The position numbers and the translations under genes were made by a program. The notes beneath the pieces were generated by a model that worked only from the letters and a program-made list of their open reading frames with translations, was not told the DNA's origin and did not search any database. A stretch of DNA of 64,000 bases from Arthrinium phaeospermum (Eukaryota > Ascomycota > Sordariomycetes > Amphisphaeriales > Apiosporaceae): contig QYRS01000003.1 in assembly GCA_006503535.1 (NCBI GenBank), positions 1,922,001-1,986,000 on the forward strand. The letters run 5' to 3'. Numbering within the stretch: position 1 is the first letter of the stretch; every line of letters starts with the position of its first letter. Below, in pieces: positions 23,478 through 35,987 of this stretch.

Positions 23478-24424
23478 AGAATGAGGAACGGCCAGGCTAT
23501 GCGAAGGTGATGATGACACGCTGCATTTCTACCACTCGGAGTGAGCCAGCCAAACCGGCAGAGCTATGCGTAGGCACGAGGCCACTGGGCTAGGCGAAAC
23601 AGGTTGCTTTCGGGACACGCGCGCGTCTGTCGGCGAGCTTCGACTCCTGCTCCATCTAGACCGGGCTAGAGAAGCCTTTGCTTTGAACGGTTTGCGGGCG
23701 TACACAGGATTGGTAATGGAGTTTGGATGTGTTTCTCTTTTCGAGGGATTTTCCCCTTATCGGTTCCTGTCTGGCATCCATCAAACATACCCCGCATGTT
23801 ATGGGCGTTTAATGTCTTTTTCTGCTTTTATTTCTGCTTTGAGGATTTGCATGAGAATGGCTCTACTTAGTTTACTGTTGCCTGCTTTGTACGTATGAGG
23901 TCAACATCTTTCACTTCTAGATAGGCTGTCGAGCAGGGCAGAAGGGAAGTGCAGGGGTTCGCCCTGTTGCGTGCGGAAGATAGATAACGATTAATGCTGC
24001 AATGACGGATTGAAAGAATGCAGTCGACTCAAATTATATACTACTTGATCCCAATTGACGAACTATTGATGTTTATACATACATACGTGCTCAAATGGAT
24101 TGAACATCTTCCAGTGCAGAAGGGAGCCTGCGGAGGGTAATAATTGGTGGAGGGTCCCTTGGAGCTTCTCTCCGCATAAAGTCAAACAGAGTCCGATAAG
24201 ATAAGAGGTTAAAGCCCGAGCCAGGTCTTTTTCGCGATGAAGTAATCTCGAATTCCCAACTTCATCAAACACGCTCTCTACGAATCTGACTACGCCGACT
24301 GACGAGAATGACAAGCTGGTAGCACTGGATATATTCCCGCACTCGAAAACACTTCTAGCCTGGCTGTCGATCCCTGCACAAAACGACGCGTTCGCTTGCG
24401 CCTAGAAGCTTGCTGATCGCCATC
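23478..24424. other. Intergenic, no gene seen
   Basis: 3' region of the kinase gene and promoter of the cyclophilin gene. No protein-like frame, RNA gene or repeat was recognised. Confidence 0.55.
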
Positions 24425-26083
24425 ATGTCGAGCATCTACAACCTTGAGCCGCAACCAACCGCCTCTCTGATTCTCAAAACCAACCAAGGAGACCTCTCGG
24501 TTGAGCTTTTCGCTAAGCAGACCCCTCTCACGTCCCGAAACTTTTTACAATTATGCCTCGACGGTTATTACGACAACACCATATTTCACCGACTCGTTCC
24601 GGGCTTCATCATTCAGGGTGGTGATCCGACGGGGACGGGAAATGGAGGCGAGTCTATTTTCGATGGTGAGGCCCTCAGCGGCGACCTCGATCCCTGGCCG
24701 GCAGATCAGCGGCGCGGAAAGAACGCCGGGCCCATGGGCGTGAATTTCAAGGACGAGTTTCACTCTCGGCTGAAGTTCACCAGGCGCGGCTTGCTTGGCA
24801 TGGCGAACGAAGGGAAGCCGGACACGAACGGCAGCCAGTTCTTCTTCACGCTCGACAAGGCCGAGGAACTCAACAACAAGAACACCGTGTTTGGGCGAAT
24901 AGTGGGCGACACCATCTACAACCTTGCGCGCATGGGCGAGTCCGAAGTTGCGGAAGGGACCGAGAGGCCGATGTATCAGATCAAGATCACGGGGGTGGAG
25001 ATTCTGGTGAACCCCTTTACAGACATGACGAAACGAGAACGAACAGCACGCAAATTGGAGACGCCTACGGTACCAGCACCAAAGAAGAAGAAGCCGGCGA
25101 AGGGCGGTAAGAAGTTGCTGAGCTTTGGGGACGAGGAAGGAGACGCCGATGCTGGGCCCGTCATCAAAAAGGCGAAGAAGTTCGACACGCGCATCGTCAT
25201 GGATATCGCCGAGGAGGAGCCAGCAGCAGAAGTCACAAAGCCGAAGAAGACTACAGAGGAGCGGCCGAAGAAGAAGTCGATAGCAAAGGAGGAATCCCCC
25301 TCTAAAGACGTCGGAGACCCCCTGCCGATCCGTGAATCACGGCCTGCCAGTCGAGCGGAACCTGAAATCAAGGCTGCACCAGAGAAGGAGGCGCGACAAC
25401 CAAGCTATGACAGCGACTCATTTGAGTTCGAATTGCCAAAGAAGAAGTCTGCGCTGGAGCAAGCCAACGAGGAGATTGCGGCCCTCAAAGCATCGATGAA
25501 GAGGAACGTACAAGCTGAGCCAGAGGCGGAAGTCAAGAAGACAGGTATTGCACAGTTCATCCCCGAGACCGCAATCCGTGGCCGCAAGCGCCGGAGGGGC
25601 GCCGAGAACGCCGGTAACAAAGATATCTCTATGTTCGAGGCGTTCAAGTCAAGGCTGGAGGGAGCGGCGGCGCAACCTGAAAAGGAGATCCCCAAACCCA
25701 AATCCGAGAATGGTCAGGATGGCGCATTGTCCACAAACCCTGATGAGGAAGCAGCACTTTGCGACTTACATTTCATTGCCAACTGCCAGAGTTGTCAGTC
25801 CTGGTTTGATGCCGAGGCTGAGAAGGAGGACGATAACGACGATGGGTGGATGGGCCACTCGCTCAGTGTCGCAGCCGATAAGTTGGGCAAGGACCTGAGC
25901 TATCGCAAAAAGGCGGACGAGGAGCTCGTGGTGATCGACCCACGTGAAAAGGCCAGAACTCTCAAGGAGGAGAAGAAGGCGCAACAAGAAGCCAGGTCCG
26001 GTGGCAGCGGTCGTGAATGGGACCAGGCCAGGAATCAGAAACTGGCCCGACAGAGCGCAATGGCTGGCAGGGGGGCCCGGTAA
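24425..26083 (+). CDS. CWC27: CWC27-type spliceosome-associated cyclophilin
   Basis: A single exon of 552 residues starting MSSIYNLEPQPT. I chose ATG 24425 because the frame 15 bases upstream opens only at a TTG and the MSSIYNLEP start matches the family. Residues 12-175 form the cyclophilin fold, with FHRLVPGFIIQGGDPTGTG and NGSQFFFTL. At the site where active cyclophilins carry the cyclosporin-contact Trp, the sequence is KAEELNNKNTVFG with no Trp; this is the family pattern, and human CWC27 is considered catalytically weak or inactive. The rest is Lys/Glu rich. A conserved C-terminal block has DLHFIANCQSCQSWFD and later VIDPREKARTLKEE. CWC27 joins activated spliceosomes (Bact stage) with CWC22-type partners; this is family knowledge. 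Confidence 0.92.
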   Translation: MSSIYNLEPQPTASLILKTNQGDLSVELFAKQTPLTSRNFLQLCLDGYYDNTIFHRLVPGFIIQGGDPTGTGNGGESIFDGEALSGDLDPWPADQRRGKNAGPMGVNFKDEFHSRLKFTRRGLLGMANEGKPDTNGSQFFFTLDKAEELNNKNTVFGRIVGDTIYNLARMGESEVAEGTERPMYQIKITGVEILVNPFTDMTKRERTARKLETPTVPAPKKKKPAKGGKKLLSFGDEEGDADAGPVIKKAKKFDTRIVMDIAEEEPAAEVTKPKKTTEERPKKKSIAKEESPSKDVGDPLPIRESRPASRAEPEIKAAPEKEARQPSYDSDSFEFELPKKKSALEQANEEIAALKASMKRNVQAEPEAEVKKTGIAQFIPETAIRGRKRRRGAENAGNKDISMFEAFKSRLEGAAAQPEKEIPKPKSENGQDGALSTNPDEEAALCDLHFIANCQSCQSWFDAEAEKEDDNDDGWMGHSLSVAADKLGKDLSYRKKADEELVVIDPREKARTLKEEKKAQQEARSGGSGREWDQARNQKLARQSAMAGRGAR

Positions 26084-29000
26084 AATTTTCTGCCCGTCTC
26101 GTCGATCCGCTATACTAATCACGATTTCCATCCCCTCGGTATGTGCGGGTCGGGCGGATAATGCCGAGCATAGTGGAACCTGTGGTATCCACGGAGAGGT
26201 TGACAGCGATGCTGTAGCATGTAGGATGCATTATGATACCCGAATTGAAATTGAAGCTATTCAGAGATGCGCGTAGGAAAAGTTTGCTCTGCTACTGGCC
26301 CGATGAATATTCGGGTGGGGGCCTTGGAAATCAATTATTGCTCGTCTTGACACGCGTCTTGCTGTCAATAGGTCACGTCATGGATTGATTTCGTGATCGT
26401 GATCGTGATCGTGATCGTCTACAATTCAGTTCATGAATGCTGCTTTACCAAGAAGTGACAGCCATTGCTACACTAGTAATGACAATCATGCCATGCCCGT
26501 TCATAGGAGACCGTAATGCCGGCCCATGATCACGGCAAACTCTATTTCCACCGCCGCCGTATTTATAGGAGCTCACCTCCGGAGCCTTTCATTGGTCTGA
26601 CGGGGGATCCTGGCGCATGTGAATGGGGCAGAGTGGCCTCCAGGAGCAAAAGGTCCCCCCGCTGGAAGGGAAGCAAGAGCCCGGAATCACAGATAGCACC
26701 TACAAAAACCAGATCGCCAGAGAGAATATAGTTCAGGGGTAAGGGTCCCTCTTGAAACGATTTTGTATAGAAGAAGCCATTCTCACCAACATGGGCGTCG
26801 CTTGGTAGTGGTATGCGACTTTCGGATCCTGGCAGGTATGTGGGGACGAGGTAAAGAATTGGAAGTGTTACTGCTATTGAGGGGCGGGAATAGCTACCTC
26901 CTACATGTTCGTAGGCCGGGAGTGGTAGGCTACATAATTAAACACAAAATAACAAGGAGGAGGGCAGTAATTTTGCTCCGGAGAAGACGGTCAGAGAGCG
27001 AGGGGAAAGAGATAGATACCTAGATAGATAGATAGAGCGAGACATATTAAACAAATGCGAGGCAGCGAACATCGAATTTCCACAAAGCGTTTATCATCTG
27101 CAGAGTGTCTCTCATCCGAAACAGCCGTTCGTTCTGTGCCTCCTGCTTGCGACAAAACCACATCATCCCATTGTATTGGGCCCATACCGCACTCACTCCA
27201 GCTTTCATCGCTTCCACTGTCTCAGTCCTGTATGTACAAACATTGATACTAGTTATGCCTTCTAGCTGCGTTGACTGACATGTATACCCAGCCTTGAAGA
27301 ATAAGGCACAAGGCGGGAGTGAGACCAGTCTGGTGTACGGCCGTTAGGAATCTTGAATCGCAACCCTTCCAATACTTGTTTGGCTGAGCCGCATCGCCCT
27401 CTTTTCGACCAGTTGCAGCGTTACATGTGCAGGTGGGCTTCGGATTGAACGGTTGTCGTTGTTGGTTGTACTAATACTACGCAACTTTGCAGGACTGTGT
27501 TGAGTGCTACTCCGTAGACCAACAGCATTTCGAGATATATACGGCGGCACCCGTCAAACCCCTGCGAGAACAAACCGGCCAAGTCTTAATCATCTCGAAC
27601 AACTATTATTCCGGTTAAACGGCCTGCAGCAAAGAAATATCTTGTATTGCTTCCGTGGCGTAACCGGGAGCAAGTGGAATAATCAAAGGTACAAAGTAGG
27701 TGCTGTCAGTGCCCAGGCAATCCAGTTTATCCCACATAGCTGTCGCTTGCCGTGCGTGTCCACTGCACTTGCCTGTACAGTAGCTCCGGGTCCGGCTCAG
27801 CAAAGCAGCAGTTACCTCACCGTCCGAAGGGCTCGTCGCAAAACTTGAGCCAAAACATTCTTTTTTTTTTGTTCCCCCCTCCCAAACGGATCACCATCGA
27901 AGCGGAACAAAAGGGAAGAAGAAACCTGGGGAGTGCGCGAGACACCGATCCATAAGCCGATAGAAGAGAAAGTGCAACAGCTGCGGTCGAATCTGCGCTA
28001 CGGGCTGATTGTTCTTTTTTCTTGATATTCGCAGCACTCGATTTGATACATCCGGCTTTCAACGGTACAGCAGAAGAACCATTTTTTCTGTCTTTTCTAT
28101 AGACGACGACATCGCCAGTCACAAGCGCGCCTGCCTGCCTGTCTCGAAGCTCACGCCAGCATATACCAAGAACCCGTTCTCTTACGGGCGACGTTGACTC
28201 AATCTCACCTCTGCGCTTTTGTCCGTATATTGTGCCCGTGTCTCTGGTCTTTGATCTACATACTTGCGAAAAACCCGGGGGGAGATATAAGGTCTGCTCA
28301 CTTCAGCCAGTGTGGGGTGATCGCTTCGTGGGTGTGGATGGTCGCCTATCTTCTCAGTCAACAAATCAATCATTCAATTCCACACCGAGAACCCGAAAAA
28401 TCAAACCCTGGAATCGATCAAACTCGCTCTCTGTCTTTCTCCCTCGACTCCGGCACATAAAAATTTACACTTCAAGCTACACAGCTGCGAAATCCCATCC
28501 CGCCTTTCCCTGCTCGATTGCCCGCGCGCGCGCATCTTTCAATCCTCCCGTCGAACCGCCACGGCCGCCCGCCCGGTTAAGCGGAAACCCAATTGACATC
28601 ACATTGCTGGAGCCTTGCGTAAGGCAATAGATGACAGCTTTGCTAGTTGCATCAGCCTTGTGCGCATCTGTGCGGTGCAGTGCCGCTGTGGGTGTGTGGT
28701 AGCAGCCTGATTGTTGCTCTACTATTACTCATACGGCCGCTCGAGGGTGCATTGCATTGCAGCAGCCGCCGACGCCTGGTTGTTGCTGAATGAATGAATG
28801 CCTTGGGCGCAATCTGACGAGAATAGAAAGTCGGCATTCCAACCAGCTCGGGACCCGCCTACACCGAAATACGATACCCCTCCATATTAGAATACAATAA
28901 TAGCCTGCGACGTCGTCCGTAAATACAGTCAATCCAACTTTCTGCGCAGCTTGCATCTCAATTGGAGCCCGGTCGCGCCTGCCGGCCTTGTATTTGCGAT

Positions 29001-29087
29001 ACCACTGTCTCGAGAAATACGCCCAACTCCACGCTGCACGACGACTTCGCACCCTTCGATCTTGAATACCTAGCTACCGCAGTCCGA
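26084..29087. other. Long intergenic region and probable HSF leader
   Basis: About 3 kb without a convincing gene. It contains a hexamer repeat at 26391-26418. The last 1.1 kb is rich in short upstream open frames and pyrimidine tracts, and probably holds the HSF promoter and a long 5' leader. No RNA gene was recognised. Confidence 0.5.
26391..26418. repeat. TCGTGA hexamer microsatellite
   Basis: About 4.7 perfect copies of TCGTGA in tandem, in non-coding DNA between the cyclophilin and HSF genes. Confidence 0.9.
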
Positions 29088-31515
29088 ATGCTTCAGGCCG
29101 GGCTTCCTCCTCAGTATATACATTCTATGAATGTACCTATGTCGTCGCCGAACCCGAGGAAGCGGCCAGCACCGGGAAGCGCAGCAGCAGCAGCACCTAC
29201 GATGCCGCAACATCAGCAGCAGACCTACTACCCTCCGACGAGTACGCCGGATCCCATGAACGGATGGAATGGAAACAACGTCAACAGCTTCATGGATAAC
29301 TCCAGCAACAACTTAAACTACCCCATGTTGTCGCCGCCTACCCAGTTCAACCCCAGCAGCACACCTGGCACCACGCCGTCGACAGCACTGGCTAGGCGTG
29401 GGAATAACAACCAGCTGGTGGTCACGAACCACTTCAACACGCAGCAGCAGTCCGACGTTTGGGCGTACGGTGATGAGAGTCTGGTAAGCGGCTTTCCGTG
29501 TTTATTCCCCATTATCCCAGTGTCTCCCGAGGGAAGGAGTAACTGTTATTGACACCGAAATTCGATAGGTCCCGCAACAAAATAGCACCAACGCCGGCGA
29601 GGAGCATGACAACATCGAGGTGCTTGAAGAGCGGGCTCAACGGGCCAAGAGGGAGTCCCAGTCCAAGCGGAAACAGATCCCTCCGTTTGTCCAAAAGTTG
29701 AACAGGTAAGGAAGGCCAATCAATTATTCCCGCCCTGATGGTCATACCACTAACTTTATATACAGCTTCCTGGAGGAGTCCAAGAACACGGAGCTGATCC
29801 GTTGGTCAGAGAAAGGTGACTCTTTCATTGTGCTTGACGAAGATGAATTCGCAAAGACACTCATCCCGGAGCTGTTCAAGCACAACAACTATGCCTCCTT
29901 TGTGCGTCAATTGAACATGTATGGTTTCCACAAGAAGGTCGGTCTGTCAGACAACTCGATGAAGGCAAGCGAGCGCAAGAACAAGAGCCCCAGCGAGTAT
30001 TATAACCCTTATTTTCGCCGCGGGCACCCTAATCTCTTGTGGCTTATCAACAAGCCCAAGAGCGGCAATGCGAAGAAGAAGTCATCAAAACGGCCTGAGG
30101 AAGGAGATGGCGACAGCGACGAAGATGGAGTTATCTTGGATGAGGGCATCAACCAGGCCTTCACCCCGCAAGCCCCATCGACTCGTGCTCTGCCGGCACC
30201 CGAGTCCGGCCCCCTGCAAAAGAAGGACCTTGCTCTCGTTCGCGACCAGATGCAAAATCTACAGCAACAGCAGGCGGCTATTGCCATGCAGATCTCTCGC
30301 CTCCAAGGCCAGCACCGCCAACTTGCCGGCCAGGCTAAGCTCTTCCAGGACATGCACAACCGGCACGAAAACTCGATCAATGCGATCCTAACATTCCTTG
30401 CCAACGTATTTAGGAAGCCGCTGGAAGAACAGGGGGTTGTCAACAACGTGAACGATCTCTTTGCTGGCATCATTCCCAACTTGAATATGCCGCTCAGCGG
30501 CCAGCAGCAACAGGGCAGCGTGGTGGATTTGAGCGAGTGGGAGCAGCAGCAGCCGGCGCAGTCGACGCCCATGTCAACACCGGCCAAGAACCGGCCTCGT
30601 CTGCTGCCATCGTTCCCTCAACAGGGTGTTCCGCTCAAGCGATCTCCTTCTGCAAGCGCCACGCCGCCCCCTTACGCGGGTTCCCAACAACCGCCCATGG
30701 GCACCGTCACCGAGTTGTTTGATCAACCGACCGACGCCGCCAACACGCCCACATACTTGGGACAAAATTTCCAATCAAATCCACAGGAAGGAATGATGCG
30801 AATCATGCAAGATGTCAACACCAATGCTGGAAAGGGCAACAACTCTGTCGACCTTCCCAACCTTGGCGCCAATGCTTCGAACTCAATGACCGATGACCAG
30901 AGAAACCGCATGCTTAGCCTTATCTCGGGCGCTCAGAGCAATAACGGATCATCTCCGGCAGCTTCTTATGGCAATCAGCCCCAAGGCTCAGCTTCACCTG
31001 TCCCTGCTTCGACAGGTTCGGCCATCTCCCCCATCCTCCGGTCTGCAGCGGCATTCCCGCCGCCTAACGTCCAGGAGATGACCCGAACGCAGGATGAGAT
31101 AGACCAACTACAGAAGCTACAAGAAGAGCAAAGCCAACATATAGACCAGCTGCAGAGTATGCTCGGTCCCTACAGCCCCTCGGGCAAAATCCCCGGCATT
31201 GAAGATCCCAACAACACCAGCTACTTCGACGAAGGCATGGACTTCTTCCTCGACCCCAACGCCTTTCACGGTGACGGCCCGACCAACGACTTCGATTTCG
31301 GCCCTACGAGCGCCGATCCTGTGAGTTTCGACCCGTTGAACGATCCGCTGCCACACCATGACTTTGGTGTGGGCGGCCTGAACGACGGAAGTCGGATCAT
31401 GGAGACCAATACCCCGAGCCACAAGTCGCCTAGCCCCAACGGGACCGAGGAGATATTGCGCGAGGATTTGACTGATAGCCCTGGCCGTGCACACAAGAGA
31501 CAGCGGAAGGGCTGA
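29088..31515 (+). CDS. HSF1: Heat shock transcription factor (HSF1 type)
   Basis: Exons 29088-29483, 29569-29705 and 29766-31515 give about 760 residues. The first in-frame ATG is 29088. ATGs at 29127 and 29139 (MSSPNPRKR) are also possible, and the last resembles the start I would expect of related HSFs. The DNA-binding domain begins at IPPFVQKLNSFLEE and is split by the second intron; it contains HNNYASFVRQLNMYGFHKK (recognition helix region) and closes with RRGHPNLLWLINKP. A Leu/Gln heptad region (about residues 245-320, LVRDQMQNLQQQQ onward) is the trimerisation coiled coil. The C-terminal half is Gln/Pro/Ser rich, with a second short coil (DEIDQLQKLQEEQSQHIDQL) and an acidic tail suited to activation. 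Family role: heat and proteotoxic stress transcription through nGAAn repeats. Confidence 0.92.
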
Positions 31516-32324
31516 ACCTCCTGCGGGCTGGGGTAAATTGGATGATTGGATGGTACCCCTCCATGGCCTGTAACGGTGCGGTGTGTCGAGATCACTCGTG
31601 GGGAAAAGGGGAAACACATATATCCCGTATTCTCCTCATGGCTGATTGTTCTGGCCGGCAAGCATGATTGGGGCAAAAGGAGGTGTTACTGGGAAGCGTC
31701 TAGGTCTTTGTTGTTGTCAATGTGTTCTAGCGGCTGGCGTCAAACTGGAAATGGATGGGGAGGTATTTTCGTTTTGTAATTAGATGTGCCCGATATGAGC
31801 TGCGATGGGCAGGCAGGTCAACCTGGCAGGGTTTAGACGGAAGGAGCTACTACTATCTCCTACGGAGAAATGGGATATGCTCTCTATTACATCGCATCAG
31901 CTTAGACGATGGAAATGGCTACGAGGAAGAAATTGTGAGCCAGTGGCTAGGAAAGGACTTTCGTCAAGGTGGAATAAAACCCAACATTTCTGCTCTTGGT
32001 ATAATACTTCCCATAAATGATTGACAGGCCAGTTCATCCACTCATGGATGTATTGTGTATGACTGGATAAACGCTGTTTCAGTGGCAGGCACCATATATA
32101 ATGGGAGAAACATTATGCCAATGGCATCAATCGATCCCTGGCATGCATAGCACGGTATAATCTGATGGGAGCAGCGCTTTCACCACCAAGGAGATATCGC
32201 TTCTCGTAACTCTCGAGATGTTGTCTAATCTGTGCTAATTTTGTCTCTGAAGTAGTCTTGTTTTAATTCTTGGCCCATCTAGCTATGCTGTGTCTCGTTG
32301 ACCATGTTTTCTATCTTCCTGATT
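31516..32324. other. Convergent 3' intergenic region
   Basis: It lies between the 3' ends of HSF (+) and deoxyhypusine synthase (-) and so should hold both 3' UTRs. AT-rich; no gene or repeat seen. Confidence 0.6.
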
Positions 32325-33476
32325 TCATAAAGTACTGGCGGGCTCAGCTGGCTGGGCTGAGGGCTCGTAGCTCTTGGCAAACGTGCTGGCGACGATGAAG
32401 GGGAAGCACGCCGACGCTTCCAGATACACCTTGACATGCTCGGCGCCGATCTTGATCTTGCCCCAGGAGACGGCCTCGTCGGGGCGGGCGCCGGCGTCGC
32501 TGCCGTCGAATTCCTGGGCCGTGTTGATGTAGACGGCGCTCTCGGCGCCGTTGCGCATGAGGTTGGCGTTGGCGATGTGATGCTTGATGACGCCACCGCC
32601 CAGGATGATCATGCCGGAGCGCTCGGCGCGCACGGCGATGGTGTTGATGCGGCGGATGTCCTCGACGATGTCGACCTTGAGCTGGCGGGGCGAGGCCTTG
32701 AAGGTGTGGAAGTAGAGCATGTCGCCGAGGCTGCCGTCGGTGAGGGCCGGGCAGAAGACGGGGATGTCGTTCTTGTAGGCCCAGTAGTAGACCGAGGAGG
32801 GGTCGTCGATCTCCTTGCCGAGGCGGTGGATGATCTTGGACGGGGTCCAGTTGATGGGGGTCTCGGTGTCCTTGGAGGCCTCCTGTTCCTCCAGCAGGGT
32901 GTCGAGGATCGGCATCAGCCAGTCCTCGAAGGCGCAGTAGTTGGCGTTGGGCACCATCAGGTTGCCGATCCGGTTCAGGCCCTTGGCGCGCAGGTCCCTG
33001 CCCGCGGCGCTGAACTCGGACATGTAGGTGTCACCCAGGCACTTGATGAAGTCCTCCTCGACGCCGCCGGCCGTCGTCACGATGGCGCTCACGTGCCTGT
33101 GCTCCACGAGCCAGCGGAAGATGCCCCGCAGGCCGGACGAGATCATGTTGGACGTGTAGCCCAGGAAGATGGTGGTCTTGGCCGGCGTGGCGGCGGCACC
33201 GTCGGCATCCGCGGGGACGTCGCCGCGCCATGTGCGCATCCCGTTGATGATCCGGACCGCCTCGCCCATGGCGGAGGCCTGGAACCCCATGAACGGCATC
33301 GAGGTCATGACATCGTCGACGGTGATGGGGCGCCCCGAGGCCAGGAGGGCGTTGAAGTCGATTTCCTGCACCTTTTGCGCATCCTGGGGCAGCTCGTCGG
33401 AGGGGACCAGCACCGCGGCCGTGGCGCCGGAGGGGGGCTGGTTATCCCCTCCGGTTTGTGGTTGCGTTGATGCCAT
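32325..33476 (-). CDS. DYS1: Deoxyhypusine synthase
   Basis: A single exon of 383 residues from ATG 33476. Family blocks appear in order: [17 protein letters not shown] near residue 60, [15 protein letters not shown] (NAD-binding region), [16 protein letters not shown], and [16 protein letters not shown]. Near the C-terminus come [38 protein letters not shown] with the catalytic Lys of the EAVSWGK motif, then [19 protein letters not shown]. The enzyme moves the aminobutyl group of spermidine onto a Lys of eIF5A in an NAD-dependent reaction, the first step of hypusine formation. It is a cytosolic homotetramer in characterised species. Length is normal. The long open frame on the opposite strand (32436-33470) is a shadow. 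Confidence 0.96.
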   Translation of the reverse strand: MASTQPQTGGDNQPPSGATAAVLVPSDELPQDAQKVQEIDFNALLASGRPITVDDVMTSMPFMGFQASAMGEAVRIINGMRTWRGDVPADADGAAATPAKTTIFLGYTSNMISSGLRGIFRWLVEHRHVSAIVTTAGGVEEDFIKCLGDTYMSEFSAAGRDLRAKGLNRIGNLMVPNANYCAFEDWLMPILDTLLEEQEASKDTETPINWTPSKIIHRLGKEIDDPSSVYYWAYKNDIPVFCPALTDGSLGDMLYFHTFKASPRQLKVDIVEDIRRINTIAVRAERSGMIILGGGVIKHHIANANLMRNGAESAVYINTAQEFDGSDAGARPDEAVSWGKIKIGAEHVKVYLEASACFPFIVASTFAKSYEPSAQPAEPASTL

Positions 33477-35987
33477 TTTTATTTTTTATATTTTTCGAAA
33501 AGAGTGTTCTTTTTTTTCTGGACTAGCACCCCGCGCGCACTAGAATCGAATTATCCCTCTTTTGCGACTGGGTTAGTCTATGCAGGTCCCCGAAAACGAA
33601 ACTGGGGCAAAGGCGGATTGACGTTTATGGAATCTTCCCTTCGAGACGATCAGTCCAGTCTGTATGATACTCACCTATTCGGTATTTTTGTTGGATAAGT
33701 ATTTATCTATCGGACATGCTGCCGAGGTCGTTATCCAAATTTTGTCTTTGAGGAGAGCCCTGGAAGAATCGCTAAGCGACCCATATAATGAATCGAACCA
33801 CGACGGATGTAAGTCGCTGAGGCAGCAGATTCTTCGCAGCCGGCCCAACACCCCTCGATCTCAGATGTTTGAAGGATGGAAATCGTACAATACCACACGT
33901 TATACCAAAGTAGAGAGTAGTACTGATGCTCTCAAATATCAATGCATGCTATGCCAGTCGCCAGTCCTTCCCGCGAATCTCGAAATGTCATCATCACCAG
34001 CGCCCTGGGACCCTGGAATTGCATCTGGTGTATTCCGATGTGGGGCTTGTGACTCGACCCGTCACTTGGCAGACATTTTTCCATCGAAGAGAGAATTGGC
34101 GAGTTGGGTGGGGTCCCCATGATCAAAATAAAGAATTGGGGATTTTGGATGCGCCCAAGGTTAGGTACACATTGTCGAGGGTACATTGCCGTCAGCTTGG
34201 TGTTAGGTCGCCTCCCCAGACCGGCTCGTACGATACTCACATACGCACTTAACTTGAATGGATGCTTGGTCAATTTGATCAAATGTCCATTTGATGCCAT
34301 GGCATGTGTCACAGAGAGGCTGGCGCATGGCAGTTGGTACGAGAGGACCGAAACCCCCGAATTGAGATGTTCTTCTAGTTGCGCAAATAGAAGAAGGGCT
34401 AGCATCTTAGGCCCAGCGCAGGTGAACTTGTCCGTCTGGGACTCGGCGTGGGCTTCCGAACCTACAGCTGGCTACAGTACAAGCCCAGCGCCCTTGCCTT
34501 ATTTTTTGCGGCCTTGCCAGCTTGCCTGCCTGGTTCGGCACGCTGCGACCCCACGATTCGCAGATTTGAGTCACTGTGTCATGTCCCATGCCCAGTCGGC
34601 GTTTTAGGTCATACAAGGGTAAGAAGAACCGCGAGTGGGCAGTACGTACTTTTCTGTCTGTACTTTTCGTTGCTTCTTCTTTCGTTTTATTTTTACCTCG
34701 TCCGGTCAGCCGATGTCCGCAGCAGTTGCTTGATTCATCTTCGTTCGATTAACCCCATCATTGATGTTTATCGACCTTTGACAGTTGTCAGTGCCTCGTT
34801 GTGTTTACAAACTTTTATCGATGTTTCTAGACACCGTGGCAGGCATGACTTTGTGGATTGGGTGGGTGTAGGTTCAAGGAGGCCCCTAAGCCATGGTACA
34901 GTCGACGGATGCAGTGCCCGGGTGGTGGCAGATTCTGCAGATGCGGGCGTAATGTTCTGAAGAAAGAGTGGATTCGAGATTTGGGCTGCCGATTTTGTTT
35001 TAACGTTGCTAGCGCTGCTCTCATTGATCCGTTTGATGGATTTTCAAGGTTCCAAGGCTTCAAGGAAGGTTGTTATGTAACGCTGATAGTGCTACGCTAC
35101 CGCTGCCTGTTAGGTACATACCCAGGTGCCAGGAGCCAGGAGCCAGAATCTCTACCTGCATCAAGTACGAGCCCGTACATGACCTACATGCCAACCTTCA
35201 ATGGGCTTGCTGAATGTGTTCTCAAGGAAGTAGGTACCTCGATAGCCTGGGTACATCGTCCAATCCATCCATCCATCCATCCAATCCAGCCCCCTTCCCT
35301 CCATCCATCAATGCCGATTGGCAGGACTGGGGGGCCTGCCTGCCCGTGTCGTACCAGACTGCAGGGCTGTTATGCGTGTTTGTGCCAAAGCTTGGGAGAC
35401 AGATTTGAGGTAGGGGCCCGGTACATCGATACCTGGGCCGGCCCTAGGCAAGAGATTCGTTCATGTCCCATCCCCTCCCCCTGCTCGGGCCTAGCGTCAA
35501 GCACCTAGCGCCACGCGAGACAACGGGTATGGTTGTACTTGGTAGGTGTGCGTGGTGGTGGTGTGTGCAGTGAGAGTGTGTTTGTGCAGAGGTGTTTTCG
35601 AGATCTTCAATTTCAGCCTCTTCAATCCTCTTTCAAGAGATTCCACCCAAAACCTGCGACCGCTTCCAATCACCATTACCACGCCCAATGAAGGGGCCAG
35701 CAACATCTTAGGGGTCGCATTCTTTTCTCCAAGAGTATCTGATACCGGTTTGGACCTCTCGATAAACCAGGCGGCGCCATCCAGGCCTGAAAAGCCCTTG
35801 CTGGTGCTTTTCTTCAATTCAACATCAACTACCCGACCAACCTTCTGCACCACTATACCCACCTCGACCAGCAGTATCTCGCGCTCAAATTCTCAACCTC
35901 AACTCCGGCGCATCCACATCGAACCAGCTCGCATGCGAACTCAATAGAGCTGTTCCATATCTTGGCTGTCCCTGAGCCCTACTGGCC
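33477..35987. other. Divergent intergenic region between DYS1 and the Snt1-like gene
   Basis: About 2.5 kb holding both promoters. The part from 35500 to 35987 reads like a pyrimidine- and CAA-rich 5' leader of the Snt1-like gene. There is a CCAT microsatellite near 35270 and a short GCCAGGA duplication near 35130. No convincing protein-coding frame. Confidence 0.5.
35263..35286. repeat. CCAT tetramer microsatellite
   Basis: Four to five copies of CCAT in tandem, flanked by CCAAT boxes, in non-coding DNA upstream of the Snt1-like gene. Confidence 0.8.

Noticed and set aside
32436..33470. 344-codon open frame on the + strand
   Set aside because: Antisense shadow of deoxyhypusine synthase.
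33664..34122. 152-codon open frame on the + strand between DYS1 and the Snt1-like gene
   Set aside because: No domain, overlaps open frames on the other strand, and composition is not protein-like.
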